8,512 bases of DNA from Actinomycetes bacterium (GTDB lineage: Bacteria > Actinomycetota > Actinomycetes > Actinomycetales > Microbacteriaceae), in contig JAEYVZ010000061.1 of the NCBI GenBank assembly GCA_023431405.1, positions 1 through 8,512 on the forward strand, in the 5' to 3' direction. Made by a program: the position numbers and the translations under genes. Positions within the stretch are counted from its first letter, which is position 1. The number at the start of each line of letters is the position of its first letter. Shown piece by piece: positions 1 to 6,174 of the stretch. Below the pieces are notes generated by a model. The model did no database searches. It was given only the letters and a program-made list of their open reading frames with translations, and was not told the origin of the DNA.

Positions 1-2
1 CG

Positions 3-425
3 CAACCCACGCCCCCCATCGGCTCCGCCAGCGCCGTCACGACGCACACGCCCACGACCCCCACCCCGCCTGCCCCGAAGCAGACGCTCGACAGCGAGGT
101 CTTCCTGCAGCTGCTCGTCGCGCAGATGAAGAACCAGGACCCGAGCTCCCCCCTCGACACCAACGAGATGATGGCCCAGACCACGCAGCTGGCCATGATG
201 GAGCAGCTCGTCACCCTCACCGACACGTTCACCGAGAACTTCGCCCTCACGATGCGGCAGACCGCCGCCGCCCTCGTCGGGAAGCAGGCGTCGTACGTCG
301 ATGCCGACGGCGTCACGAAGACCGGCATCGTCTCGAAGGTCTCGTTCGAGAACAGCGTCCCCACCGTCACCATCGGCGACACCACCGTTCCGCTCGACGC
401 CGTGTCGGGCATCACCGCATCCTGA
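3..425 (+). CDS. flgD: Flagellar hook cap protein FlgD, 5'-truncated by window edge
   Basis: FlgD is the scaffold that caps the growing flagellar hook and allows FlgE subunits to polymerise outside the cell. The frame is open from the window edge, so the true start lies upstream. The visible part opens with a Pro/Thr/Ala-rich linker, followed by the family signature at about 83-200: a leucine-rich stretch, then AQMKNQDPSSPLD, then a Met/Gln-rich helix (MMAQTTQLAMMEQL). The last 50 residues (VGKQASYVDADG onward, ending in ...AVSGITAS) resemble the small Tudor-like beta domain of FlgD. The fibronectin-like domain inserted in enterobacterial FlgD is not seen, so this is a compact form, which I believe is common in actinobacteria. 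The stop is TGA, 25 bases before flgE, in the same operon. Family identity is secure; full length is unknown. Confidence 0.93.
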   Translation, partial: QPTPPIGSASAVTTHTPTTPTPPAPKQTLDSEVFLQLLVAQMKNQDPSSPLDTNEMMAQTTQLAMMEQLVTLTDTFTENFALTMRQTAAALVGKQASYVDADGVTKTGIVSKVSFENSVPTVTIGDTTVPLDAVSGITAS

Positions 426-434
426 CCTCCCACC

Positions 435-441
435 CAGAAGG
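435..441 (+). promoter_or_regulatory. Ribosome binding site of flgE
   Basis: AGAAGGG lies 9 bases before the ATG at 451. It supports that start over in-frame codons further upstream, such as the ATG at 301, which would overlap flgD heavily and add a stretch that is not flagellar in character. Confidence 0.7.
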
Positions 442-450
442 GCCACCGCC

Positions 451-1611
451 ATGCTCCGCTCGCTCTACGCCGGTATCTCCGGTCTCCGCTCCCACCAGAC
501 GATGCTCGATGTGACGGGCAACAACATCGCCAACGTCAACACCGTCGGCTTCAAGGCCGGTTCGGTGCAGTTCCAAGACACGCTGTCGCAGATCGTGCAG
601 AACTCCCGTGCCGGTCAGGACGGCGCCGGCGGGTCGAACGCCGCGCAGGTCGGTCTGGGAACGCAGATCTCCGCGATCCGCACGAACTTCGCCCAGGGGT
701 CGGCTCAGGCCACCGGCGTCCCCACCGACCTGATGATCGCCGGCGACGGGTTCTTCGTCGTGCGCAGCGGCGCCGAGACGCTGTACACGCGCAACGGCGG
801 CTTCTCCTTCGACCCGTCGGGCCGGCTCGTGACCGCCGACGGCGCCCTCGTGCAGGGATGGACGGCCCAGAACGGCGTCATCGCGACCGGCACCCCGATC
901 GGCACCGTCGCCCTCCCGATCGGGGCGACCTCCCCGGCCGTCGCGACGCAGGGAGCGACCGTCACCGGCAACCTCCCGGCCGACGCCGCCGCAGGCGAGC
1001 AGATCGTGCGCGACATCGCCGTCTACGACAGCGAAGGAACGGCGCGCCAGCTCACCCTCACCTTCACCCGCACGGCGGCCGGCTGGGACGTGACCGACGG
1101 CACCGCCACCACGAGCCTCGCATTCGTGGACGGTCAGCTCACCACCACGCCCGCCACCCTCACCTCCGGCGGCGTCGACGTCGACCTGTCTGCCCTCAGC
1201 GGATTCGCGAACCTCCGCACGGTCGCCATCAGCAGCCAGGACGGCCGCGCCTCCGGGGCGCTCGTGTCGTACTCGCTCACCGCCGACGGCAGCCTCGTCG
1301 GCACCTTCAGCAACGGCGCCGCGCAGGTGCTCGCGCAGGTGGCGCTCGCCTCCTTCGACAACCCCGAAGGCCTCGAGAAGGCCGGCTCCTCGCAGTACCG
1401 CGCGGGGGCGAACTCGGGTGCGGCCGTGGTCGGCGTCGCCGGCTCCGACGGCCTCGGCGACCTCGTCAGCGGAGCCCTGGAGATGTCGAACGTCGACCTC
1501 TCGCAGGAGTTCACGAACCTGATCGTGGCTCAGCGCGGCTTCCAGGCCAACGCCCGCATCATCACCACGAGCGACGAGGTGCTGCAGGAGCTCACCAACC
1601 TCAAGCGCTGA
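451..1611 (+). CDS. flgE: Flagellar hook protein FlgE
   Basis: This is the structural subunit of the flagellar hook, the flexible joint between rod and filament, exported by the flagellar type III system. The product is 386 residues, close to the usual 380-430. The N-terminal rod/hook signature is clear: MLRSLYAGISGLRSHQTMLD followed by NNIANVNTVGFK (residues 24-35). A central Ala/Thr/Gly-rich variable region includes the hook-type segment GDGFFVV and repeated beta-rich Thr/Gly sequence. The C-terminal coiled-coil signature (about 348-386) runs from VDLSQEFTNLIVAQRGFQAN to ...TSDEVLQELTNLKR. The ATG is chosen for its Shine-Dalgarno and because the conserved N terminus begins there. It follows flgD by 25 bases in one operon. 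Directly after it comes a strong hairpin, and no further flagellar gene follows inside the window. The distinction from FlgF/FlgG rests on the preceding flgD and the length. Confidence 0.96.
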   Translation: MLRSLYAGISGLRSHQTMLDVTGNNIANVNTVGFKAGSVQFQDTLSQIVQNSRAGQDGAGGSNAAQVGLGTQISAIRTNFAQGSAQATGVPTDLMIAGDGFFVVRSGAETLYTRNGGFSFDPSGRLVTADGALVQGWTAQNGVIATGTPIGTVALPIGATSPAVATQGATVTGNLPADAAAGEQIVRDIAVYDSEGTARQLTLTFTRTAAGWDVTDGTATTSLAFVDGQLTTTPATLTSGGVDVDLSALSGFANLRTVAISSQDGRASGALVSYSLTADGSLVGTFSNGAAQVLAQVALASFDNPEGLEKAGSSQYRAGANSGAAVVGVAGSDGLGDLVSGALEMSNVDLSQEFTNLIVAQRGFQANARIITTSDEVLQELTNLKR

Positions 1612-1623
1612 CCCCGAACGCCA

Positions 1624-1662
1624 ACGACGCGCCGAGAGCCTTCGCGGTTCTCGGCGCGTCGT
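1624..1662. terminator. Bidirectional hairpin terminator between convergent operons
   Basis: A 17-base arm, ACGACGCGCCGAGAGCC (1624-1640), pairs with 1646-1662 across a 5-base loop (TTCGC). Only one of the 17 pairs is non-Watson-Crick (G1638 with T1648, a G-U pair in the + transcript). It starts 12 bases after the flgE stop and lies 30 bases beyond the stop of the convergent permease gene. There is no real U tract on either side, as is common for actinobacterial terminators. Its symmetry and place between convergent stops suggest that it serves both transcripts. The short region 1612-1692 holds nothing else. Confidence 0.85.
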
Positions 1663-1692
1663 CGTCTGCGCGGACCTTTCGGGTCGGCCCGC

Positions 1693-2517
1693 TCAGCCCT
1701 TCAGCGACCCCTGCAGGAGCGCAGAGACGAACTGGCGCTGGAACACGAGGAAGACGATGAGCGTCGGCGTGAGGATCAGCAGCGAACCGGCGCACAGGAG
1801 CGGGATGTCGGTCCCCCACTGGCCCTGGAACGCGCCGAGGGCGCCTGCCATCGTGCGCTGGGTCGGGTCGCTCACGAGCACCACCGCCAGCAGGAACTGG
1901 TTCCACGTCCAGAGGAACAGCAGGATCGCGAGCGAACTGATCGCCGGCGTCGACAGTGGCACGTGGATGCGCCAGAAGAGCTGCCACGTGCTCGCCCCGT
2001 CGACCCGGGCGGCCTCCGAGAGCTCGGTCGGCATGTTGATGAAGTGCGCGCGCATCCACACGACGGCGAACGGCATGAACAGGCCGATGAGCGGGAGGAT
2101 GAGCGCCCACCGGGTGTTCAGGAGCCCCATGTCGCGGATCTGGTAGTACAGCGGCACGATGATGCCTTCGAGCGGGAGGATGAGTCCCAGCAGGAAAACG
2201 ATGAACACCACGCGGCCGCCGGCGGGCTTCAGGTGCCCGAGGGCGAACCCGGCGAGGGTCGCGATGAGGATCGCGACCGGCACGACGGCCAGCTCGATGA
2301 GCACGCTCGACCACAGCAGCTTCAGCATGTCGGCCGACTGGAAGGCGAGGAGGAAGTTCTCCCAGTGCGGGGTTTCCGGCCAGGTGAGTCCCGGCGGGTA
2401 GGTGCCCTGCGGGTGCAGCGCCGTGATGAAGAGACTCACGAACGGCACGATCGTGATCGCCATGAGGAGGATCAGGAGCACGACCCCGAGCCAGCGTTCC
2501 TTCGCCGCGACGATCAT
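1693..2517 (-). CDS. Carbohydrate ABC transporter permease, MalG type
   Basis: This is the inner-membrane half of a CUT1-family sugar importer, pairing with the permease encoded just upstream. The product is 274 residues, typical for MalG-like proteins. Six hydrophobic segments are visible, at about 10-32, 70-93, 103-123, 136-156, 193-214 and 237-258. The ATPase-docking EAA loop lies at about 168-188 (EAARVDGASTWQLFWRIHVPL) with the conserved EAA and G. Other family hallmarks are the N-terminal TALHPQGTYPPG stretch and a QRQFVSALLQGSLKG end close to the MalG-family C terminus (..GAVKG). The ATG overlaps the stop of the upstream permease by four bases (ATGA, 2514-2517), indicating translational coupling. 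A purine-rich GGGGGAAGG lies just before it. A much longer upstream frame exists but runs through the other permease gene and is rejected. Substrate cannot be read from the permease. Confidence 0.94.
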   Translation of the reverse strand: MIVAAKERWLGVVLLILLMAITIVPFVSLFITALHPQGTYPPGLTWPETPHWENFLLAFQSADMLKLLWSSVLIELAVVPVAILIATLAGFALGHLKPAGGRVVFIVFLLGLILPLEGIIVPLYYQIRDMGLLNTRWALILPLIGLFMPFAVVWMRAHFINMPTELSEAARVDGASTWQLFWRIHVPLSTPAISSLAILLFLWTWNQFLLAVVLVSDPTQRTMAGALGAFQGQWGTDIPLLCAGSLLILTPTLIVFLVFQRQFVSALLQGSLKG

Positions 2518-3488
2518 GATTCCTTCCCCCGGAGAAGCCGCTGCAGCGGCAGGACGACGAGCAGCACGAGCGCCATCAGCGTGAGCGCGAGCGCGGATGC
2601 CGTTCCGATCTCCCGATCGAAGAACGCCAGGTAGTAGACCTGCAGGCCGGGGACCAGGGTGCTGTTGCCCGGCCCGCCCTGCGTGGAGATGTAGATGATG
2701 TCGAAGCTCGCGAGCGCCGCGATCACGGTGACGATGACGCAGACGGCGAGCTCTTGGCGAACCCCGGGAAGCGTGATGGAGATGAACTCGCGGATCGGCC
2801 CGGCACCGTCGATGCGGGCCGCCTCGTAGAGGCTCTGGTCGATCTTCGACATGCCCGCCAGCAGCAGGATGAGGCACAGCCCCACGGCGACCCACGCGCC
2901 GATCACGCCGACGGCGGGAAGGGCGGTGTCGAAGTCGCCGAGCCATGCGCGCGCGAACGCGCCGAGGCCGATCGCGCGGAGGATCTCGTTGACCATGCCG
3001 TTGCTGGAGAACTGCCAGGTCCACATGATGCCCGCGGCCACGAGCGGGATCACCTGGGGAAGGAAGAGCACGGTGCGCGCCACCCCGGCCAGCCGGCTGG
3101 TGGCGATGCCGCGGATGACGTTGGCCGCGAACAGGGCGAGCAGCACCGGCACGAAGCTGAAGTAGATGATCAGCTCGAAGGCGTTGAGGATCGAGCCGAC
3201 GAGCTTCGGGTTCGTGAACACCTCGACGTAGTTGTCGAAGCCGGCCCAGGTGGCGGGCTGGATGCCGTTCCAGTCGTACAGGGAGAACTGTGCCGTCGAG
3301 ACGATGGGGCGCAGCACGAACACCCCGTAGAACAGGGCGGCGGGCAGCACCAGGAGGTAGATCGGCAGCGAGCGCAGCAGTCTCCGGCGTCGCGGGGAGC
3401 GCCGGACCGCCGCACGCGGTGCCGGTGAGGTGGGTGAGGGTGCTGCGCCGGCACCGGCCGGCGCAGCACCCTCGTGGATACGACTCAT
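2514..3488 (-). CDS. Carbohydrate ABC transporter permease, MalF/UgpA type
   Basis: This is the first membrane subunit of the CUT1-type sugar importer. The product is 324 residues. A low-complexity cytoplasmic N terminus (1-40) of Ala/Pro/Gly then an Arg-rich run (RRSPRRRRLLRS) is followed by membrane segments at about 41-61, 103-124, 138-158, 192-212, 246-264 and 296-316. The EAA loop is at about 222-241 (EAARIDGAGPIREFISITLP). The STQGGPGNSTLV segment near 268-279 is typical of MalF/UgpA-like permeases. The ATG is 5 bases after the binding-protein stop; the nearest Shine-Dalgarno-like GAGGT (3504-3508) is 15 bases away, so reinitiation after the upstream gene is plausible. Codons 6-18 form a perfect 17-bp hairpin (listed separately). 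If translation really began downstream of it, the N terminus would be shorter, but no good alternative ATG or GTG is seen before the first membrane segment. Confidence 0.94.
   Translation of the reverse strand: MSRIHEGAAPAGAGAAPSPTSPAPRAAVRRSPRRRRLLRSLPIYLLVLPAALFYGVFVLRPIVSTAQFSLYDWNGIQPATWAGFDNYVEVFTNPKLVGSILNAFELIIYFSFVPVLLALFAANVIRGIATSRLAGVARTVLFLPQVIPLVAAGIMWTWQFSSNGMVNEILRAIGLGAFARAWLGDFDTALPAVGVIGAWVAVGLCLILLLAGMSKIDQSLYEAARIDGAGPIREFISITLPGVRQELAVCVIVTVIAALASFDIIYISTQGGPGNSTLVPGLQVYYLAFFDREIGTASALALTLMALVLLVVLPLQRLLRGKES
3436..3473 (-). repeat. Perfect 17-bp inverted repeat (hairpin) at the start of the permease gene
   Basis: In the transcript direction the arms are GAGGGTGCTGCGCCGGC (3473-3457) and its exact complement (3452-3436), with a 4-base loop. 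The stem begins 15 bases after the A of the permease ATG and 20 bases after the binding-protein stop. It encodes the Glu/Gly/Ala/Pro-rich stretch of residues 6-18. A stem this strong just after a binding-protein gene could stabilise the 3' end of that message or cause partial termination or slowed translation into the permeases. The function is inferred; the pairing is seen directly. Confidence 0.85.
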
Positions 3489-3493
3489 CGGGG

Positions 3494-4855
3494 TCAGCCG
3501 CCGACCTCTGCCTGGTAGTCCTTCTCGACGGCGCTCAGCAGGCCCGCGGCATCCTGCTTGCCTGCCACGAGCTGCTGGATGTTCGGCGTCCAGCTCTGCG
3601 CGTAGATCGATCCGGTCGCGTTGGCGAGGAAGTCCATGGCGCCGTTGACCTCGTTGACCTGCGTGCCCGCGGCCAGCGTCGCCGCCGTGACGGACTCGGC
3701 GTCGACCTCGGGCATGAAGGCATCGGCCGGGCCCATGGGGTGCGAGCCGCCGACCTCGACGGTGATCGTGCGCGCCTTCTCGTCGGTGGCGACCCAGTTG
3801 AGGAAGAACGCGGCGCAGTCGGGGTTCTTCGCGCCCGCCGCGATGCCGTAGGTGAGCGGTGCCGACATGGCGCCGAACTGGGTGCCGCCCTCTTCGAGCG
3901 GAGGCATCAGGAAGAAGCCCGCCTTGCCGGCCATCTGTGTGTCGAGGTTGCCCGACTCCCAGTCGCCGTTGAAGATGAACAGGCTGTCACCGCCGATGAA
4001 GCGGCTCATCATCTGCGAGTAGTCCATCGAGTTGACGTCGTCGGCGAAGTAGCCGGCCTCGACCCACCGCTGCAGGTGCTCGGCGGCGGCGAGGTTCTCC
4101 GGGGTGTCGATGGTGGCGCCCTCGACGTGGAAGATCCAGTCGTTCAGCGCGGAGGTCGGCCCGTAGGAGGCCATCAGCGCCTGCAGGGGGAACATGAGTC
4201 CGCCCGTGGCACCCCCGTTGAACTGGGCGATCGGGGTGATCCCCGCCTTCTCCGCCGCCTCCAGCGCCGCGTCGAGCTCGTCGATCGTCTTGGGTGCTTC
4301 GGTCATGCCGATCTCGGCGGCCAGGTCCTTGTTGTAGAAGACACCGGTCATCGAGAAGTTCAGCCCCATGGCGTAGAGGGGGCCGCTGCCTCGGCGGCCC
4401 TCGTCGTCGACGCGCAGCTGGGCGAGCTGCGACTCGGGCCAGTCGGTCCAGCCGAACTGCTCGGCGTACGGGTCGAGGTCGAGCAGCAGACCACCCGAAG
4501 CGAGCTCCGACATCTGCGGCAGGCGCATGAGGTCCGGCGGGTTGTCCTGCAGCACGCGCGGGGCGTTCTGCGTGAGCACCGCGAACTGGTCTTCGCGCAC
4601 GTCGAACGTCACGTTCGGGTACTGGGCGGTGAACTCGTCGAAGAGCTCCTTGGGGAGCGGGAAGCCCGTCTCGATGTAGGCGCTGAGCGTGACGTCGTCT
4701 TCGCCGCAGGTCGCCATCGCCGCACCGGTCGGAGCGGACGCCGACGGGGCAGGGGTGCCCGAGCCGGGAGGGGCGCAGGCGGTGAGGGCGAGGGCTGCCA
4801 CGCCGAGCAAGGCACCCGCTACCGGAATGGACCTGTGAGTACGTGATTGAGACAC
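3494..4855 (-). CDS. Extracellular sugar-binding lipoprotein of CUT1 ABC importer
   Basis: This family 1 solute-binding protein (UgpB/MalE-like) captures an oligosaccharide outside the membrane and delivers it to the permeases encoded next. The product is 453 residues from the GTG start. The signal peptide is clear: a basic N region (SRTHRS), a hydrophobic core (VAGALLGVAALAL) and the lipobox L-T-A-C with Cys27 as the lipidated residue. A Pro/Ala/Ser linker follows (28-48). The mature fold shows family features: ITPIAQFNGG (206-215), the IGGDSLFIFNGDWE segment (287-300) and PLTYGIAAGAKNPDCAAFFLNW (333-354). Cys50 and Cys347 are the only other cysteines and might pair. An ATG at 4903 would add 16 residues before the signal peptide and lacks a ribosome site; the GTG at 4855 has a good one. 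It is the first gene of its unit, under operator 4911-4928. The ligand is unknown; an oligosaccharide is inferred from family and neighbours. Confidence 0.95.
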   Translation of the reverse strand: MSQSRTHRSIPVAGALLGVAALALTACAPPGSGTPAPSASAPTGAAMATCGEDDVTLSAYIETGFPLPKELFDEFTAQYPNVTFDVREDQFAVLTQNAPRVLQDNPPDLMRLPQMSELASGGLLLDLDPYAEQFGWTDWPESQLAQLRVDDEGRRGSGPLYAMGLNFSMTGVFYNKDLAAEIGMTEAPKTIDELDAALEAAEKAGITPIAQFNGGATGGLMFPLQALMASYGPTSALNDWIFHVEGATIDTPENLAAAEHLQRWVEAGYFADDVNSMDYSQMMSRFIGGDSLFIFNGDWESGNLDTQMAGKAGFFLMPPLEEGGTQFGAMSAPLTYGIAAGAKNPDCAAFFLNWVATDEKARTITVEVGGSHPMGPADAFMPEVDAESVTAATLAAGTQVNEVNGAMDFLANATGSIYAQSWTPNIQQLVAGKQDAAGLLSAVEKDYQAEVGG

Positions 4856-4861
4856 CAGTGT

Positions 4862-4867
4862 CTCCCT
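4862..4867 (-). promoter_or_regulatory. Ribosome binding site deciding the GTG start of the binding-protein gene
   Basis: AGGGAG (within GAAGGGAGA) lies 6 bases before the GTG at 4855. The alternative ATG at 4903 has no purine-rich box in front of it, and it would begin 8 bases from the operator. Confidence 0.75.
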
Positions 4868-4910
4868 TCGTGCAAGGGGCTCGGGCCCGCGGTCGCTGTG
4901 CATCCGCGGC

Positions 4911-4928
4911 TGCTAAATCGACTTAGCA
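4911..4928. promoter_or_regulatory. LacI-type operator O1 before the transporter genes
   Basis: TGCTAAATCGACTTAGCA is an 18-bp palindrome with 6-bp arms TGCTAA/TTAGCA and a TCGA centre; one symmetric pair (4917/4922) is mismatched. A palindrome with a central CG is typical of LacI-family sites, and AT-rich arms stand out in this GC-rich sequence. It lies 5 bases downstream of the candidate -10 box, over the expected transcription start, a position suited to repression. Read in the leftward direction it matches the palindrome beside the regulator gene at 13 of 16 positions. Binding by the local regulator is inferred. Confidence 0.85.
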
Positions 4929-4943
4929 CCCTCATCATGAGGG
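4929..4943. promoter_or_regulatory. Second palindrome abutting operator O1
   Basis: CCCTCATCATGAGGG has perfect 7-bp arms around one central base. It touches O1 without a gap and covers the candidate -10 hexamer (CATGAT on the - strand, 4939-4934). It is unlike the O1 sequence, so it may be the site of another regulator or simply the symmetric setting of the -10 region. The palindrome is certain; its role is not. Confidence 0.5.
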
Positions 4944-4963
4944 ATGCGGTCGTGGTCTGTCAA
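4934..4963 (-). promoter_or_regulatory. Candidate promoter of the transporter unit
   Basis: On the - strand a consensus -35 box TTGACA (4963-4958) is followed by an 18-base spacer and CATGAT (4939-4934), which matches four of six -10 positions. The -35 box contains the TGA stop of the serine hydrolase gene, so the promoter starts in the end of the upstream gene. Expected transcription begins near 4927, inside operator O1, leaving a leader of about 70 bases before the GTG. The transporter genes can therefore be transcribed independently of the enzyme genes, although read-through from upstream is possible. Confidence 0.7.
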
Positions 4964-6174
4964 CGGTGCTCCCCGCCGACCACGGCGCGGACCGCGTCGA
5001 CGATGCGGGTGCCGCGCATGTCGGCCCCCGCCTCCATCTGGTTGGTGAGGAACGCGAAGCCCACGCCGGCGCCGGGGTCGGCGAAGGCGACCTGGCCGCC
5101 CGCGCCGTCGTGCCCGAAGCCCTCCGGCGTGAGGTAGCGCCGGGCACCGCTGTCGAGCTGGAAGCCTGCACCCCACCGCGGCCAGGGCGGCGGGACGGGG
5201 TAGAAGGGCTCGCCGGCGGAGCGGACGGCGGTGGCGGCGGAGATCGTGTCGGCATGGAGGAGGGGTCCGCCGTACGCGTCCGAGAAGGTCGCCGCCCAGA
5301 TGGTGGCCAGCGCCCGGGCGGAGCCGATGCCGCCCGCTCCCGGCACCTCGGCGACCTGCACCGCAGGATCGTTGAATCCGCGTCCTCCCTCCGCATCCGC
5401 ATCGTCTGCGACGAGCTCGCGCGGAAGAGCGCCGCCGAGCGTCATGGCGACCCCGGGCCAGTCGACGCCCCCGCTCTCGCGCGCCTCGGCCTCCTGCTGC
5501 GCAGTCAGCGCAGCCAGGGTCGGCCCCACGGTCATGTGCGCGACGCGCGGAAGGTGCTCGGGAGGCAGGCCGATCCAGCATTCGGCACCCACGGGGTCGG
5601 CGACCCAGCGCCGGAAGGCGGCTCCAGCGCTCAGGCCCGTGACGCGCCTGACGACCTCGCCGATGAGCCAGCCGTGCGTGATCGGGTGGTACGCATGGGC
5701 CCCACCCGGCCCCCACAGGGGCACCTGCCGGGCGAGCTGCTCGGCGATCCGGCGCGCATCGGCCAGGTCGGACACACGGAGGGCTTCACGCGGCGCCGAG
5801 AGACCGGCGCGGTGCGACAGCAGGTCGCCGACGGTCGCGGCGCCCTTGCCCTCGGCACCGAACTCGGGCCAGTAGTCGGTGACGGGCGCGTCGTAGTCGA
5901 GCAGCCCGTCTTGCACGAGTCGCGCCGCCAAGACCGACATGAGTCCCTTGCTGCACGAGAAGACGACGCTGAGCGTGTCGTGCGCCCACGGTCGCCCGGT
6001 GCGCACGTCGGCGGCGCCTCCCCAGAGGTCGACGACCATGCGCCCGTCGTGCACGACCGAAAGCGCCGCGCCCATCGCCGGAGTGTCATCGAAGGCCTGG
6101 CGGAACGCGTCGGCGACCTGTCCGTACCCCTCCTCCACCGTGCCGTGCACCGCGGCCCCGATCGAGGCGCTCAT
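4960..6174 (-). CDS. Serine hydrolase, beta-lactamase fold (class C / family VIII esterase-like)
   Basis: This is a serine-nucleophile hydrolase of the beta-lactamase/EstB-like family, whose members cleave esters, amides or small peptides. The product is 404 residues, usual for the family. Motifs seen: S-x-x-K as S73-C-S-K76 in the segment VVFSCSKGLMSVLA; a tyrosine at 162 (AYHPITHGWLIGEVV), the expected partner base; and a GHDGAGGQ block (354-361) replacing the KTG motif of true beta-lactamases, as in family VIII esterases. GxLL-type DLLSHRAGL (118-125) is also typical. No signal peptide is present, so it should act in the cytoplasm. Its ATG overlaps the glycosidase stop (ATGA, 6171-6174), with AGAGG 7 bases upstream, so the two are coupled. 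Context suggests removal of an acyl or similar group from the imported sugar; antibiotic resistance is unlikely. The family is secure, the substrate unknown. Confidence 0.9.
   Translation of the reverse strand: MSASIGAAVHGTVEEGYGQVADAFRQAFDDTPAMGAALSVVHDGRMVVDLWGGAADVRTGRPWAHDTLSVVFSCSKGLMSVLAARLVQDGLLDYDAPVTDYWPEFGAEGKGAATVGDLLSHRAGLSAPREALRVSDLADARRIAEQLARQVPLWGPGGAHAYHPITHGWLIGEVVRRVTGLSAGAAFRRWVADPVGAECWIGLPPEHLPRVAHMTVGPTLAALTAQQEAEARESGGVDWPGVAMTLGGALPRELVADDADAEGGRGFNDPAVQVAEVPGAGGIGSARALATIWAATFSDAYGGPLLHADTISAATAVRSAGEPFYPVPPPWPRWGAGFQLDSGARRYLTPEGFGHDGAGGQVAFADPGAGVGFAFLTNQMEAGADMRGTRIVDAVRAVVGGEHR

Noticed and set aside
858..1760. Arg/His-rich open frame overlapping flgE in another frame
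   Set aside because: Low-complexity translation of GC-rich codons, no ribosome site, and it runs through the terminator hairpin.
3290..4846. Long open frame (518 codons) on the + strand opposite the binding-protein gene
   Set aside because: It is an antisense shadow in GC-rich DNA: composition is Arg/Gly/Val/His-heavy with no family motif, while the - strand encodes a complete lipoprotein with signal peptide.
4960..6174. Antibiotic-resistance beta-lactamase
   Set aside because: No signal peptide, GHDGAGG instead of KTG, and coupling to a glycosidase point to an intracellular esterase-type hydrolase.
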